DNA from: Myxococcaceae bacterium JPH2
Lineage (GTDB): Bacteria; Myxococcota; Myxococcia; Myxococcales; Myxococcaceae
Direction of reading: 5' to 3'
NCBI GenBank assembly: GCA_016458225.1
Contig: JAEMGR010000005.1
Span: 186,001-250,000, forward strand
DNA: 64,000 nt
The notes beneath the pieces were generated by a model. The model worked only from the letters and a program-made list of their open reading frames with translations. It was not told the origin of the DNA and did no database searches. Position numbers and translations under genes: made by a program. Shown piece after piece: positions 27,911 to 36,010 of the stretch (position 1 is its first letter; every line of letters starts with the position of its first letter).

Positions 27911-28611
27911 GGGCTGCGGACACTCGCGGCATGACGCTGCTGGAGATGGTCATCGTCGTCGCCATCATCGCGGTGCTGGCCGCGGGCTCCTACGCCACGG
28001 TCGAGGGGATGGGCGCGCGCAGCGGTCCCACGCGCGCCTCCAACGACCTGACCAGCGCGCTCTCCGACGCACGCGCCCGAGCCGTGGCGCGCACCGAGGA
28101 TGTCTGGGTCATCATCTATCCGGACATTGATCCGCAGGGCACGAGCGGCGCGGGCTCCGGGGCCTGGTTCATGGTGGAGGACCGGCAGATGACCTTCGGC
28201 TCCGCCACCGCCGCGCCGGGCGAGCTGCGCTTCTCCAGCTTCCTTCCGCCCAACACCATCCAGCCCGCCGTGAGTCAGGGCCGGCTGGTGGAGGCCAACT
28301 ATCTGGACAAGTACACGCGTCGCAGCGCGCGGTTCGGCGTCGCGGGCGGCCTCGCGTTCGACGGCATCTTCGCCTCGCTCCCCGCTTCGCCGTGCAGCTT
28401 CTGCAGCGGCTCGCCTCGTCGAGGCGCCATCGTCTTCCGGCCCGATGGCTCGGCGCGCTTCGTGGATGGAGCAGGCGCCGCCGTCGCGCCCACCGGCACG
28501 GGCGCCGCGGGCCGGGCGGCCTCGCTGGGCATCGTCGCCGCGGATAGCTCGAGCGAGTTCCTCTTCGCCATCTCCGGCCCGGTTGGATTCATCGAAACGA
28601 GGTACCGCTGA
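27907..28611 (+). CDS. Type IV prepilin-like minor pilin (FimU/GspH type)
   Basis: A 234-residue prepilin. The leader is short and ends in Gly before MTLLEMVIVVAIIAVL, with the conserved Glu at mature position 5, so it is a substrate for prepilin peptidase PilD. The globular part has a Cys pair (PCSFC). Order and length fit FimU of the minor-pilin set that primes type IV pilus assembly. Translation starts at the GTG at 27907 inside the upstream stop, and its own stop overlaps the next ATG. Confidence 0.88.
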   Translation: MRAADTRGMTLLEMVIVVAIIAVLAAGSYATVEGMGARSGPTRASNDLTSALSDARARAVARTEDVWVIIYPDIDPQGTSGAGSGAWFMVEDRQMTFGSATAAPGELRFSSFLPPNTIQPAVSQGRLVEANYLDKYTRRSARFGVAGGLAFDGIFASLPASPCSFCSGSPRRGAIVFRPDGSARFVDGAGAAVAPTGTGAAGRAASLGIVAADSSSEFLFAISGPVGFIETRYR

Positions 28612-29165
28612 TGAAACCCGCGTCCTCCTTCCTCCGACGCTCGACGGCCCGCCGCGGCGTCACCCTCATCGAGGGACTGGCGGCCTCCGCCATCCTCGCG
28701 CTGGGAATCTCCGGCGTGTTCGGCGGGCTCGTGCTCGCCAGCCAGCAGAACACGAGCGCGGGGCGTCTCTCGCAAGCCAGCGCCGTGGCCCAGCAGGTCC
28801 GCGCCGGGCTGCAGACCCAGGGCCGGGCCCGACTGCTCGCCAGCACCGGGCCGCTGCATTCGTCGCGATGCAGCGCGGTCGCCGCCGTGCGTGAACTCGC
28901 GGATGGCCTCGACACACTCGCGGGCGCCTGTGTCATCGACCTGGACGCCTTCGAGGACGCCGCGCCCGTGGTGAGTGACCTCGTCCCCAGCTACGCCCCG
29001 GAGGAGCGTGAACTCTACCGGCGGGTGCTCGTGTGGACCCCGGCGACGGAGATCGACACGGTGGCCGTGGTGGTGTCGTTCCGTGGCGGTGGCTCGCGGC
29101 GCTTCGTGAAGCAGTTCGTGGCCCTCTACAACCCAGCGGTGAACGGCGCGGGGGTGGAGCTGTGA
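28611..29165 (+). CDS. PilV-like minor pilin
   Basis: A 184-residue prepilin with the leader ...RRG followed by VTLIEGLAASAILALGISG, the class III signal with Glu at position 5 after cleavage. Two Cys in the globular domain could pair. Start and stop overlap its neighbours (TGATG at the 5' end, GTGA at the 3' end), so it is translated as part of a coupled chain. By position and size it corresponds to PilV. Confidence 0.88.
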   Translation: MKPASSFLRRSTARRGVTLIEGLAASAILALGISGVFGGLVLASQQNTSAGRLSQASAVAQQVRAGLQTQGRARLLASTGPLHSSRCSAVAAVRELADGLDTLAGACVIDLDAFEDAAPVVSDLVPSYAPEERELYRRVLVWTPATEIDTVAVVVSFRGGGSRRFVKQFVALYNPAVNGAGVEL

Positions 29166-30325
29166 GCCGGACCTCTCGTCGCGCGGGCTTCACGCTCGTC
29201 GAAATCCTCGTGGGCATCACGGTCAGCTCGGTGGTGCTGCTCGCGGTGGCCGCCACCGTCATCGCGGTCAACAACGTCTTCAATGGCCACAGCGTCTCCA
29301 AGCAAGCGGTGGAGAACGGGCGCGTGGCCATGGACTACGTCGAGCGCACGGTGCGACTCGCGGGCTACGGGTTGGATCCGTCGCTCGCGTTCGACTTCAG
29401 CACCGCGACCATTCCCGGCGCGACCAAGGACAACTACACCGAGGCGCCGGCGGGGCCAGTCCCCTGGGGTACCTTCGTCACGGACGACCTGGCCTTCCGC
29501 TACCGGGATCCGTCGTACCTGCGCCGCGGACGCCTGGGCAGCGGTGGCCCGCCCTTCACCCTCACGCTGGACGCGGCCACGCACTTCGATGAGTCGTTCC
29601 GCGCGGGTCAGGCGTTGATGCTGGCCTGCCCGGGCGGCGCGATGAACTTCCTGGCCCGCCTGGACGCGGACGTGGCCGCGACCGCCAACACCGCCACGTT
29701 GACCGCGGCCATCGCGGGGCAGACGCCGCCCGCGTGCCTTGGGTCATCGGGCGGTGAGGCCCCCTTCGTCATGCTCGTGCACGAGCGGCGCCTGCGCATC
29801 CTCCCCTTCGGCGGCAGGCCCTACCTCGTCGTGCAGCACGGCTGGCAGGCGGATGCGGACTCGGATCCGCTCGCCGTGGACGTGGAGTCCTTCCAGGTCA
29901 GCTACGTCATGAACCGTCCGCCTTCGGACTCGACGTGCTGCGCCGCGCAGCCGGCACCGGATGCCACCGGCAACTGGGTGTTCGGCGATGCAACGGGCGC
30001 CGATGCGCTGCCTCGTCCCACCGACTCGGCGCCCACGTACGACACGCCCTACGACAGCGCGACGCGCTTCAACGGCAACCCCGCCAACATCCGCGCCATT
30101 CGCGTGGGCCTGACCGTGCGCTCGTCGCGACTGATGCCCACGCGAACGCTGAGCGCGGCACGCCTGCTGGGCAATTCGCCCGCGGCGGGCGTGCCGGATT
30201 CGTACTTCCGCACCACGCTCGAGTCTTCCGTACGAGTGCCCAACATGACCTCGCGCGCCTTCTTCATCCCCGCGCTCCGCAACTCCGAAAACCCCCAGGA
30301 CCGCAAAAACCTCTGGGGAGGATGA
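29162..30325 (+). CDS. PilW-like minor pilin
   Basis: A 387-residue prepilin, long for the class as PilW proteins are. The cleavage site is RRAG before FTLVEILVGITVSSVVLLAV. The large C-terminal domain contains a Cys pair (TCC) and Asp/Gly/Pro-rich loops. The GTG at 29162 overlaps the stop of the preceding gene. It should be a tip-complex subunit that links minor pilins to PilY1. Confidence 0.9.
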   Translation: MSRTSRRAGFTLVEILVGITVSSVVLLAVAATVIAVNNVFNGHSVSKQAVENGRVAMDYVERTVRLAGYGLDPSLAFDFSTATIPGATKDNYTEAPAGPVPWGTFVTDDLAFRYRDPSYLRRGRLGSGGPPFTLTLDAATHFDESFRAGQALMLACPGGAMNFLARLDADVAATANTATLTAAIAGQTPPACLGSSGGEAPFVMLVHERRLRILPFGGRPYLVVQHGWQADADSDPLAVDVESFQVSYVMNRPPSDSTCCAAQPAPDATGNWVFGDATGADALPRPTDSAPTYDTPYDSATRFNGNPANIRAIRVGLTVRSSRLMPTRTLSAARLLGNSPAAGVPDSYFRTTLESSVRVPNMTSRAFFIPALRNSENPQDRKNLWGG

Positions 30326-30330
30326 TGGCC

Positions 30331-30828
30331 ATGCACCGACGACTTTCCTCCCGCCGGGGCAGCGCCCTGGCCTTCACCCTCATCGCCATCGCCGTGCTGC
30401 TGCTGCTCGTCGTGGGCGCCATCGCCTTCACGGGCCGCAACCAGTCCGCCGCCATGGCCAAGGCCCGAGGCGACCGCACGAGCGCATGCTCGGAGACAGC
30501 GCGGCGCTATCTGCTGTCGCGGCTGCGCGTCTTCGGCTCGCCCATCCCCATCACGGAGCTCAAGCTGGAGCAGGTGCTCCCAGATGACGCGACGGCCTCG
30601 GAGCGCAGCACACTGCGCACCGGTCACATTGGAGCCGTGGGCAGCATCGCCACGGCCACGGACATCCCCTCGGGCACTGTCAGCAGCTCCTCCACCCAGG
30701 TCAGCGACGCAGCCAATACGCTGCGCGCGGGCCCGCTCGGCGGCGCCTACTACCGCGTGGTCGTCATGTGCGACGAGCCCGGCGGACGTCAGGCCGAGAC
30801 TGAGTTCCTCTTCCGATTCGGGCTGTAA
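30331..30828 (+). CDS. PilX-like pilus assembly protein
   Basis: A 165-residue protein with an N-terminal hydrophobic helix (GSALAFTLIAIAVLLLLVVGAIA). The leader GS-A lacks the usual F/M-T-L-x-E signature, as PilX proteins often do, so peptidase processing is uncertain. Three in-frame ATGs (30322, 30325, 30331) lie close together; GGGGAGG fits the third best. The gene overlaps or abuts pilW and precedes pilY1 by 27 bases. Confidence 0.82.
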   Translation: MHRRLSSRRGSALAFTLIAIAVLLLLVVGAIAFTGRNQSAAMAKARGDRTSACSETARRYLLSRLRVFGSPIPITELKLEQVLPDDATASERSTLRTGHIGAVGSIATATDIPSGTVSSSSTQVSDAANTLRAGPLGGAYYRVVVMCDEPGGRQAETEFLFRFGL

Positions 30829-30855
30829 CCCCCTTCGCCTTCCACCGGAGCCACC

Positions 30856-33800
30856 ATGAAGGTTCTCCTGTCTGCCCTCTCGGCGCTGGCGGTCATCCTG
30901 CTCGCGCCCCCCGCGCACGCGCTCGACCCCGCGGCGTGCACCCTCCAGTCCACGTCTCGCCTGGACGGCCTGCTCAACCCCGCGCGAGGAAGCGATGAAC
31001 GCTTCTTCACCGCGCCCAGCGGCCCGCCCAACATCCTCATCATCCTGGACACGTCCGGCTCGATGGCTCAGTGGCCCATCGCCTGGAAGAACGACGACAC
31101 GTACACGTACAACAAGTCGTCCGGAGGCACCGACCCCGGCTGCCGCCAGGAGAACATCAACGCGCTCAACTACGACGCGAGCGTGACGTATCCACGCATG
31201 TGGACGGCGCTGAACACCAAGACGTCCAACTGGTTCGAGCCCACCAGCTTCTACCGCTTCGACGGCACTGGCAGCGCGGGGCAGGTCAGCTTCGGGATGA
31301 ACAACAATCCCATGCGCTTCGACCTGCCGCCCACCGGCACGACCATCAACACCAACATCGACTCGGCGTGCAACGATGTCACGGGCAACACCGCCAGCGC
31401 GCTGTCCGCGTGCCGCGCGTGCCTCCAGACGCGCGGGTACTTCCAGTACAAGACGGACCGCCGCCTGGCCACGGGCAACTTCCTCAACTTCTACTCGCCG
31501 CGCGGCCACTCGGCCGTCAACGTCATCTCCCAGGTCATCAACGATTCGCCCAACGCGCGCTTCGGCATCATGACCTTCTCCGCCGGCAGCGGCGCCACGG
31601 GCACGGTGAAGTGGTCGGGCTGGGACGTGGTGCGCTTCGCGCCCTTCGGTCCGTCGTGCACGGACTCCACCAGTCTGGTGGCGCGCACGTCCTACCGGGG
31701 CAACCTGCTCACCAAGATGAACGCGGGCCTGCGGTTCAACACCGCCACGCCGCTCACGCAGGTGCTCTGGGGCGCCAGCTACTACATGCGCTCCAGCGCA
31801 AGCGGCACGGATCCGTTCCCGGGCTGGTTCTCGAGCTACCCGGCGGACACGGGCTTCAATGACTCGAGCCCCGCGGGACAGTCCTCCATCTGCTTCACGT
31901 GCGGCTTCAACTCCATCATCCTCCTGACGGACGGCGAGCCCAACGAGCCGAGCGACGACTCCGCGCAGCCCCCCTCGACCATCCGCGACCTGGATGTGCC
32001 GTGCGTGAACTGCTCGGCGGCGGCCCAGGGCGACAAGAGCGGCGGCGACAAGAGCCACATCCACCGCATCGCCAAGTGGATGGCCACCCACGACATGCGC
32101 CCAGAGCTGGACGGCGTGCAGCCCGTCGCCACGTACACCGTCGGCTTCGCGCTGACGAACACGCAGGCCCTCAACCTGCTGCGCACTACGGCGCAGGCCG
32201 GCACCGGCAAGTTCTACGCGGCCACCAACTCCAGCCAGCTCAAGACGGCGCTCCAGTCCATCGTCGATGACGTGCAGAGCCGCAACATCTCGTTCGCCTC
32301 CGCCGCCATCTCGTCCTTCCAGACGGGAAACTCCACGCTCAGCGCCCTGATGCCGCGTCTGGCCCCGGGCCAGTCCAACGCCGCGTGGAAGGGCGACCTC
32401 TGGCGCTTCAACCAGTTCAACGAGTTCGTGCAGGACGTGGATAAGAACGGCGACGGCGACAAGGCGGACATCTTCGTCGTGGACCAGGACAATGACGTCG
32501 TCGTCGAGGACAACAACGGCGCGTTCGTCAAGGACGGCGGCAGCACGCCCGCGCGCCAGTACTGGGAGGCCCGCCGGGGACTGCTGGCGCGCACCACGGA
32601 CTCGCGAAAAATCTACACGGTGACGGACTCGAACCACGACGGCCGCATCACCTCCGACGACGCGGTCATCGAGTTCTCCAAGGCCAACGCGGCCACCCTC
32701 CAGGACTACCTGGGCGTGCTGGGCACGGGCATCTGCCCGAAGCTCCTGGCCGCCTCGCCGCTGGACATCGATGACGGCAGCCTGCTGGGCAGCCTCAAGC
32801 TCAGTCGCGCGGACGCGGCGACCGCGGTGGGCCTCACCGTGCCCTCGGTGATTGATCAGGCGTGGCTCGACTCCCTCTGTGTCCGCACGCTCATCGAGTA
32901 CGTGCGCGGACGAGACCTGGCCGACGAGGACGAGGACAACAACCGCACCGAGCCCCGCATCTCCGTGCTGGGCGACATCTTCCACTCGTCCCCCGTGGTG
33001 GTGGATCCGCCGGTGGACAAGTTCATCTGCGACCTGGGTCTGCACAACCAGTGCGCACGCACGCTCTACAGCCAGCAACTGGGCGTGGTCGCCACGCCGC
33101 TCGAGAACGAGAGCATCTCCCGCTGCGGCAACACGCTCACCGTGGATGCCTACGACGCGTTCCTGAACCGCTACCGCCTGCGCGACAAGCTCGTGCTGGT
33201 GGGCGCCAACGACGGCATGCTGCACGCGTTCCGGGACAGCACGGCCTCGGAGACCTGCGTGAGCGGCCTCCCCATGGTGTCCTATACCCCCAGCACGGGT
33301 GACGAGGTCTGGGCCTTCATTCCCCCCGACCTCCTGTCGCGCCTGCACGAGCTGGCGTCCGGCCACAACTACTACGTGGACGGCGACATCATGGTCCGCG
33401 ACATCTGGGCGGACGGCTCCGGCGGCACGCCGAGCGACAGCAAGAAGCAGTCGAACGAGTTCCACACGCTGGCCATCCTGTCCGAGGGACGCGGCGGCGT
33501 TCACTACCTCGCGCTGGAGCTGACGGCGGACGCGACCAACCAGTTCCAGGCCCCGAAGCTGCGGTGGATGTATCCCCAGCCGGACTCTGCGGAGGCCGCG
33601 CTGTTCGGCAAGACGCTGTTCGCGCTCAGCCCCAAGCCGCCGCCCGTGGGCCCTCTGCTGGTGGCGGGTACCTCATCGGATCCGACCCGCTACGGCACTT
33701 CCGCCCAGGAGCGCTGGATGGTGGCGCTGTCCGGCGGCTGGTCTCCTTCTCAGGAGAAGGGCCGCGGCGTGTACATGGTGGATGCGTGGGAGCCGCAGGT

Positions 33801-35319
33801 GAACGGCCGAGGTGACAACCTCTGGTGGAAGTTCGAGTTCAACCCGAACGCCACCGGCCAGCAGGCCAGCCCGAGCCGTGCGCTCACCGACGGCGTGGTG
33901 GCCCCCGTCGCGCTGGTGGACTTCGGCGCGAAGGGTCGCGTGGAGGCGGACGGCTTCTTCGACACCGCCGTGTTCGGCGACATGCGCGGCCAGCTCTGGG
34001 TGGCGCGCATGTCCACGGTGGGCGTGGTGGACACCACCACGAAGCTCATCGGCAACTGGAGCGCGGCCCGAGCCTTCCAGCAGGACCGCGACGCGACGGG
34101 AGGAGGCGGCGGCAACAGCATCCGAAACGTGTCGCCCTTCTTCTACGTGCCCTCCATCGGCATCCAGGCGGACGAGGGTGTGATGCGCGCGCTCGTGGGC
34201 ACGGGTGACCGCTACTCGCTGCTCGACGCGAACGCGGGCGGCTGCCGCTTCGACAATCCCCAGGCCTGCGCGAAGTACCAGTGCACGCAGGTGGAGACGG
34301 ACTACGCCGTCAACCGCAAGGGACTCAACGTCCTCCACTCGCGGCACCTCTGGCAGTCGGGGGAACTCAACACGGCCGACCTCTCGGTGGGCAGCTCCTC
34401 GCAGCCGGACTGCGGCAACCCGGGCGACACGGTGGTGACGGCCTCGTTCACCAAGGAGCAGGTGCTGGGCTGCCCAGGCGGACCCGCGGGCGGCTACGTG
34501 AACCTGCGCCCGAAGTCCGCTGCCTGCGGCCGCACGCCCGAGGGATTCTTCCGCTGCGAGGTCACCTCGACGTCCGACACGATGTACTCGGACCTGGACC
34601 TCACCATCCCCGGAGCCGCGCTGACGGGCCTGGGCAAGAACCGCTTCTATGGCGTGCGCGTCTACGGCGGTCCCAACCAGACGTTCGAGGAGAACCTCAC
34701 CACGTACTCGGCGGGCGGCCCGCTGACGGCCAGCGCCTTCGACGACCGGCGCCTCACGGACCGGAACAGCGCGAGCCCCACCGCGGGTGACCTGGTGGAC
34801 GTGACGAACACCACGTGCGCGGTGACCGGCGCGTGCACGGGCAGCATGGCGACGCGCTCGGGCGCGGGCTGGTTCCTTGAGTACACCGATGGCCTGTCGC
34901 ACAAGACGGCGGGCGGTGCGTCCACCGTGGCGAGCTGCACGCTGTGGAACTCGCTCTACCCGTCCAACGACAGCGCGGTGTGCAGCAACTCCTCGGCCAA
35001 GAGCCGGTTCTTCCAGGCGGACTTCATCACGGGCGCGCCCAACTGCGCCGCGTCCTTCAAGCAGTCGGGAGGCTACGTGCGCTACCAGGAGCGCTCGGTG
35101 CTGGCGCCGCCTCCGGAGCCCGCCACGGCGGTGATGGTGTCTCCGGGTGGCAAGGTGAAGTACAGCACCGTCCTCCAGGAGCCCGGGAAGAAGCAGGCCA
35201 CCACGGTGGACGTGAGCCAGAGCAGCGACGTGCTCCAGAATATCTACGAGCTGCCGCTGACGCGTGACCAGCACGAGTGCCGCCACGTGGATCCGGCCCG
35301 CTGCGCCGCGGCCCCCTGA
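30856..35319 (+). CDS. pilY1: PilY1-type pilus tip adhesin/assembly protein
   Basis: A 1487-residue secreted protein. A signal peptide ends near APPAHA. An N-terminal VWA-like domain follows with a MIDAS start DTSGSM at residues 65-70. Two EF-hand-like calcium sites follow, DKNGDGDKAD near 530 and DSNHDGRITSDD near 591. The second half is the PilY1 beta-propeller region. Many Cys residues suggest disulphides. PilY1 sits at the type IV pilus tip with the minor pilins, and calcium binding tunes extension and retraction. It is the last gene of the operon and ends at a strong terminator. Myxobacteria usually have several such clusters. Confidence 0.93.
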   Translation: MKVLLSALSALAVILLAPPAHALDPAACTLQSTSRLDGLLNPARGSDERFFTAPSGPPNILIILDTSGSMAQWPIAWKNDDTYTYNKSSGGTDPGCRQENINALNYDASVTYPRMWTALNTKTSNWFEPTSFYRFDGTGSAGQVSFGMNNNPMRFDLPPTGTTINTNIDSACNDVTGNTASALSACRACLQTRGYFQYKTDRRLATGNFLNFYSPRGHSAVNVISQVINDSPNARFGIMTFSAGSGATGTVKWSGWDVVRFAPFGPSCTDSTSLVARTSYRGNLLTKMNAGLRFNTATPLTQVLWGASYYMRSSASGTDPFPGWFSSYPADTGFNDSSPAGQSSICFTCGFNSIILLTDGEPNEPSDDSAQPPSTIRDLDVPCVNCSAAAQGDKSGGDKSHIHRIAKWMATHDMRPELDGVQPVATYTVGFALTNTQALNLLRTTAQAGTGKFYAATNSSQLKTALQSIVDDVQSRNISFASAAISSFQTGNSTLSALMPRLAPGQSNAAWKGDLWRFNQFNEFVQDVDKNGDGDKADIFVVDQDNDVVVEDNNGAFVKDGGSTPARQYWEARRGLLARTTDSRKIYTVTDSNHDGRITSDDAVIEFSKANAATLQDYLGVLGTGICPKLLAASPLDIDDGSLLGSLKLSRADAATAVGLTVPSVIDQAWLDSLCVRTLIEYVRGRDLADEDEDNNRTEPRISVLGDIFHSSPVVVDPPVDKFICDLGLHNQCARTLYSQQLGVVATPLENESISRCGNTLTVDAYDAFLNRYRLRDKLVLVGANDGMLHAFRDSTASETCVSGLPMVSYTPSTGDEVWAFIPPDLLSRLHELASGHNYYVDGDIMVRDIWADGSGGTPSDSKKQSNEFHTLAILSEGRGGVHYLALELTADATNQFQAPKLRWMYPQPDSAEAALFGKTLFALSPKPPPVGPLLVAGTSSDPTRYGTSAQERWMVALSGGWSPSQEKGRGVYMVDAWEPQVNGRGDNLWWKFEFNPNATGQQASPSRALTDGVVAPVALVDFGAKGRVEADGFFDTAVFGDMRGQLWVARMSTVGVVDTTTKLIGNWSAARAFQQDRDATGGGGGNSIRNVSPFFYVPSIGIQADEGVMRALVGTGDRYSLLDANAGGCRFDNPQACAKYQCTQVETDYAVNRKGLNVLHSRHLWQSGELNTADLSVGSSSQPDCGNPGDTVVTASFTKEQVLGCPGGPAGGYVNLRPKSAACGRTPEGFFRCEVTSTSDTMYSDLDLTIPGAALTGLGKNRFYGVRVYGGPNQTFEENLTTYSAGGPLTASAFDDRRLTDRNSASPTAGDLVDVTNTTCAVTGACTGSMATRSGAGWFLEYTDGLSHKTAGGASTVASCTLWNSLYPSNDSAVCSNSSAKSRFFQADFITGAPNCAASFKQSGGYVRYQERSVLAPPPEPATAVMVSPGGKVKYSTVLQEPGKKQATTVDVSQSSDVLQNIYELPLTRDQHECRHVDPARCAAAP

Positions 35320-35349
35320 GACCGCGCTCCGCTCCGATGCAGCATCTCG

Positions 35350-35383
35350 CGGCCCGGTGCGCCCCTCGTGGCGCGCCGGGCCG
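35350..35383 (+). terminator. Terminator of the pilus operon
   Basis: A 14-bp stem (35350-35363 with 35370-35383, one G-T wobble) with a 6-base loop is followed by TGTCGTTTCGTC. It lies 30 bases past the pilY1 stop. Confidence 0.75.
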
Positions 35384-35432
35384 TGTCGTTTCGTCTCCAC
35401 CGCTCCGTGCGCGGGCGCGGCATACTTCGCCC

Positions 35433-35855
35433 ATGCCCACACTCGAAGATGCCATCTCGCTCGCCACGGCGGCGCACCGAGGCCAGCGCGACAAGGCGGG
35501 CCAGCCCTACATCCTCCACCCGCTGCGGGTGATGTTCCGCGTGCACTCGGACCTCGAGCGCACCGTCGCGGTGCTCCACGACGTTGTCGAGGACACGCCC
35601 TACACGCCCGAGAAGCTCCGCGAGCTGGGCTACGGCGAGGACGTGCTCAGCGCGCTGGACTGCCTCACGCGCCGCAAGAGCGAGAGCTACGAGGCCTTCA
35701 TCGAGCGGCTGCGGCCCCACCCGCTCGCCCGTCGCGTGAAGCTCGCGGACCTGGAGGACAACATGGACGTGCGCCGGTTGAGCGCCGTCACCGAGAAGGA
35801 CCTGGAGCGGCTCGCACGCTACCGCGCCGCGTGGTCGCGGCTGCTGGAGACCTGA
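35433..35855 (+). CDS. Small HD-domain phosphohydrolase, MESH1/SpoT-hydrolase-like
   Basis: A 140-residue HD-domain protein. Metal and catalytic candidates are all present: His15, His29 (ILHPLRV), His49-Asp50 (LHDVVEDT with Glu53-Asp54) and Asp106 in VKLADLEDN. This pattern matches the hydrolase half of RelA/SpoT and the small alarmone hydrolase MESH1, without synthetase, TGS or ACT domains. The likely activity is (p)ppGpp or related pyrophosphate hydrolysis, but other nucleotides are possible. The ATG at 35433 starts the conserved helix. It stands between two terminators as a single-gene unit. Confidence 0.82.
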   Translation: MPTLEDAISLATAAHRGQRDKAGQPYILHPLRVMFRVHSDLERTVAVLHDVVEDTPYTPEKLRELGYGEDVLSALDCLTRRKSESYEAFIERLRPHPLARRVKLADLEDNMDVRRLSAVTEKDLERLARYRAAWSRLLET

Positions 35856-35940
35856 CGACCCCTCGTTCGTGCAGGGGCGCGTGAAGTCGCCGCGGCGCCC
35901 CGTGAGCACGTGCAGCGAAGGCGGGCCCTGGAAACGCCAC

Positions 35941-35971
35941 GGCCCGGCGCGCCACGAGGGCACACCGGGCC
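35941..35971. terminator. Imperfect hairpin between convergent genes
   Basis: Arms GGCCCGG (35941-35947) and CCGGGCC (35965-35971) enclose a partly paired 17-base centre, between the HD-domain gene and acnA. Confidence 0.45.
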
Positions 35972-36010
35972 GAGGATGAGACGCCCGGAGGCGTCAGCGC
36001 ACCGCGCGCC

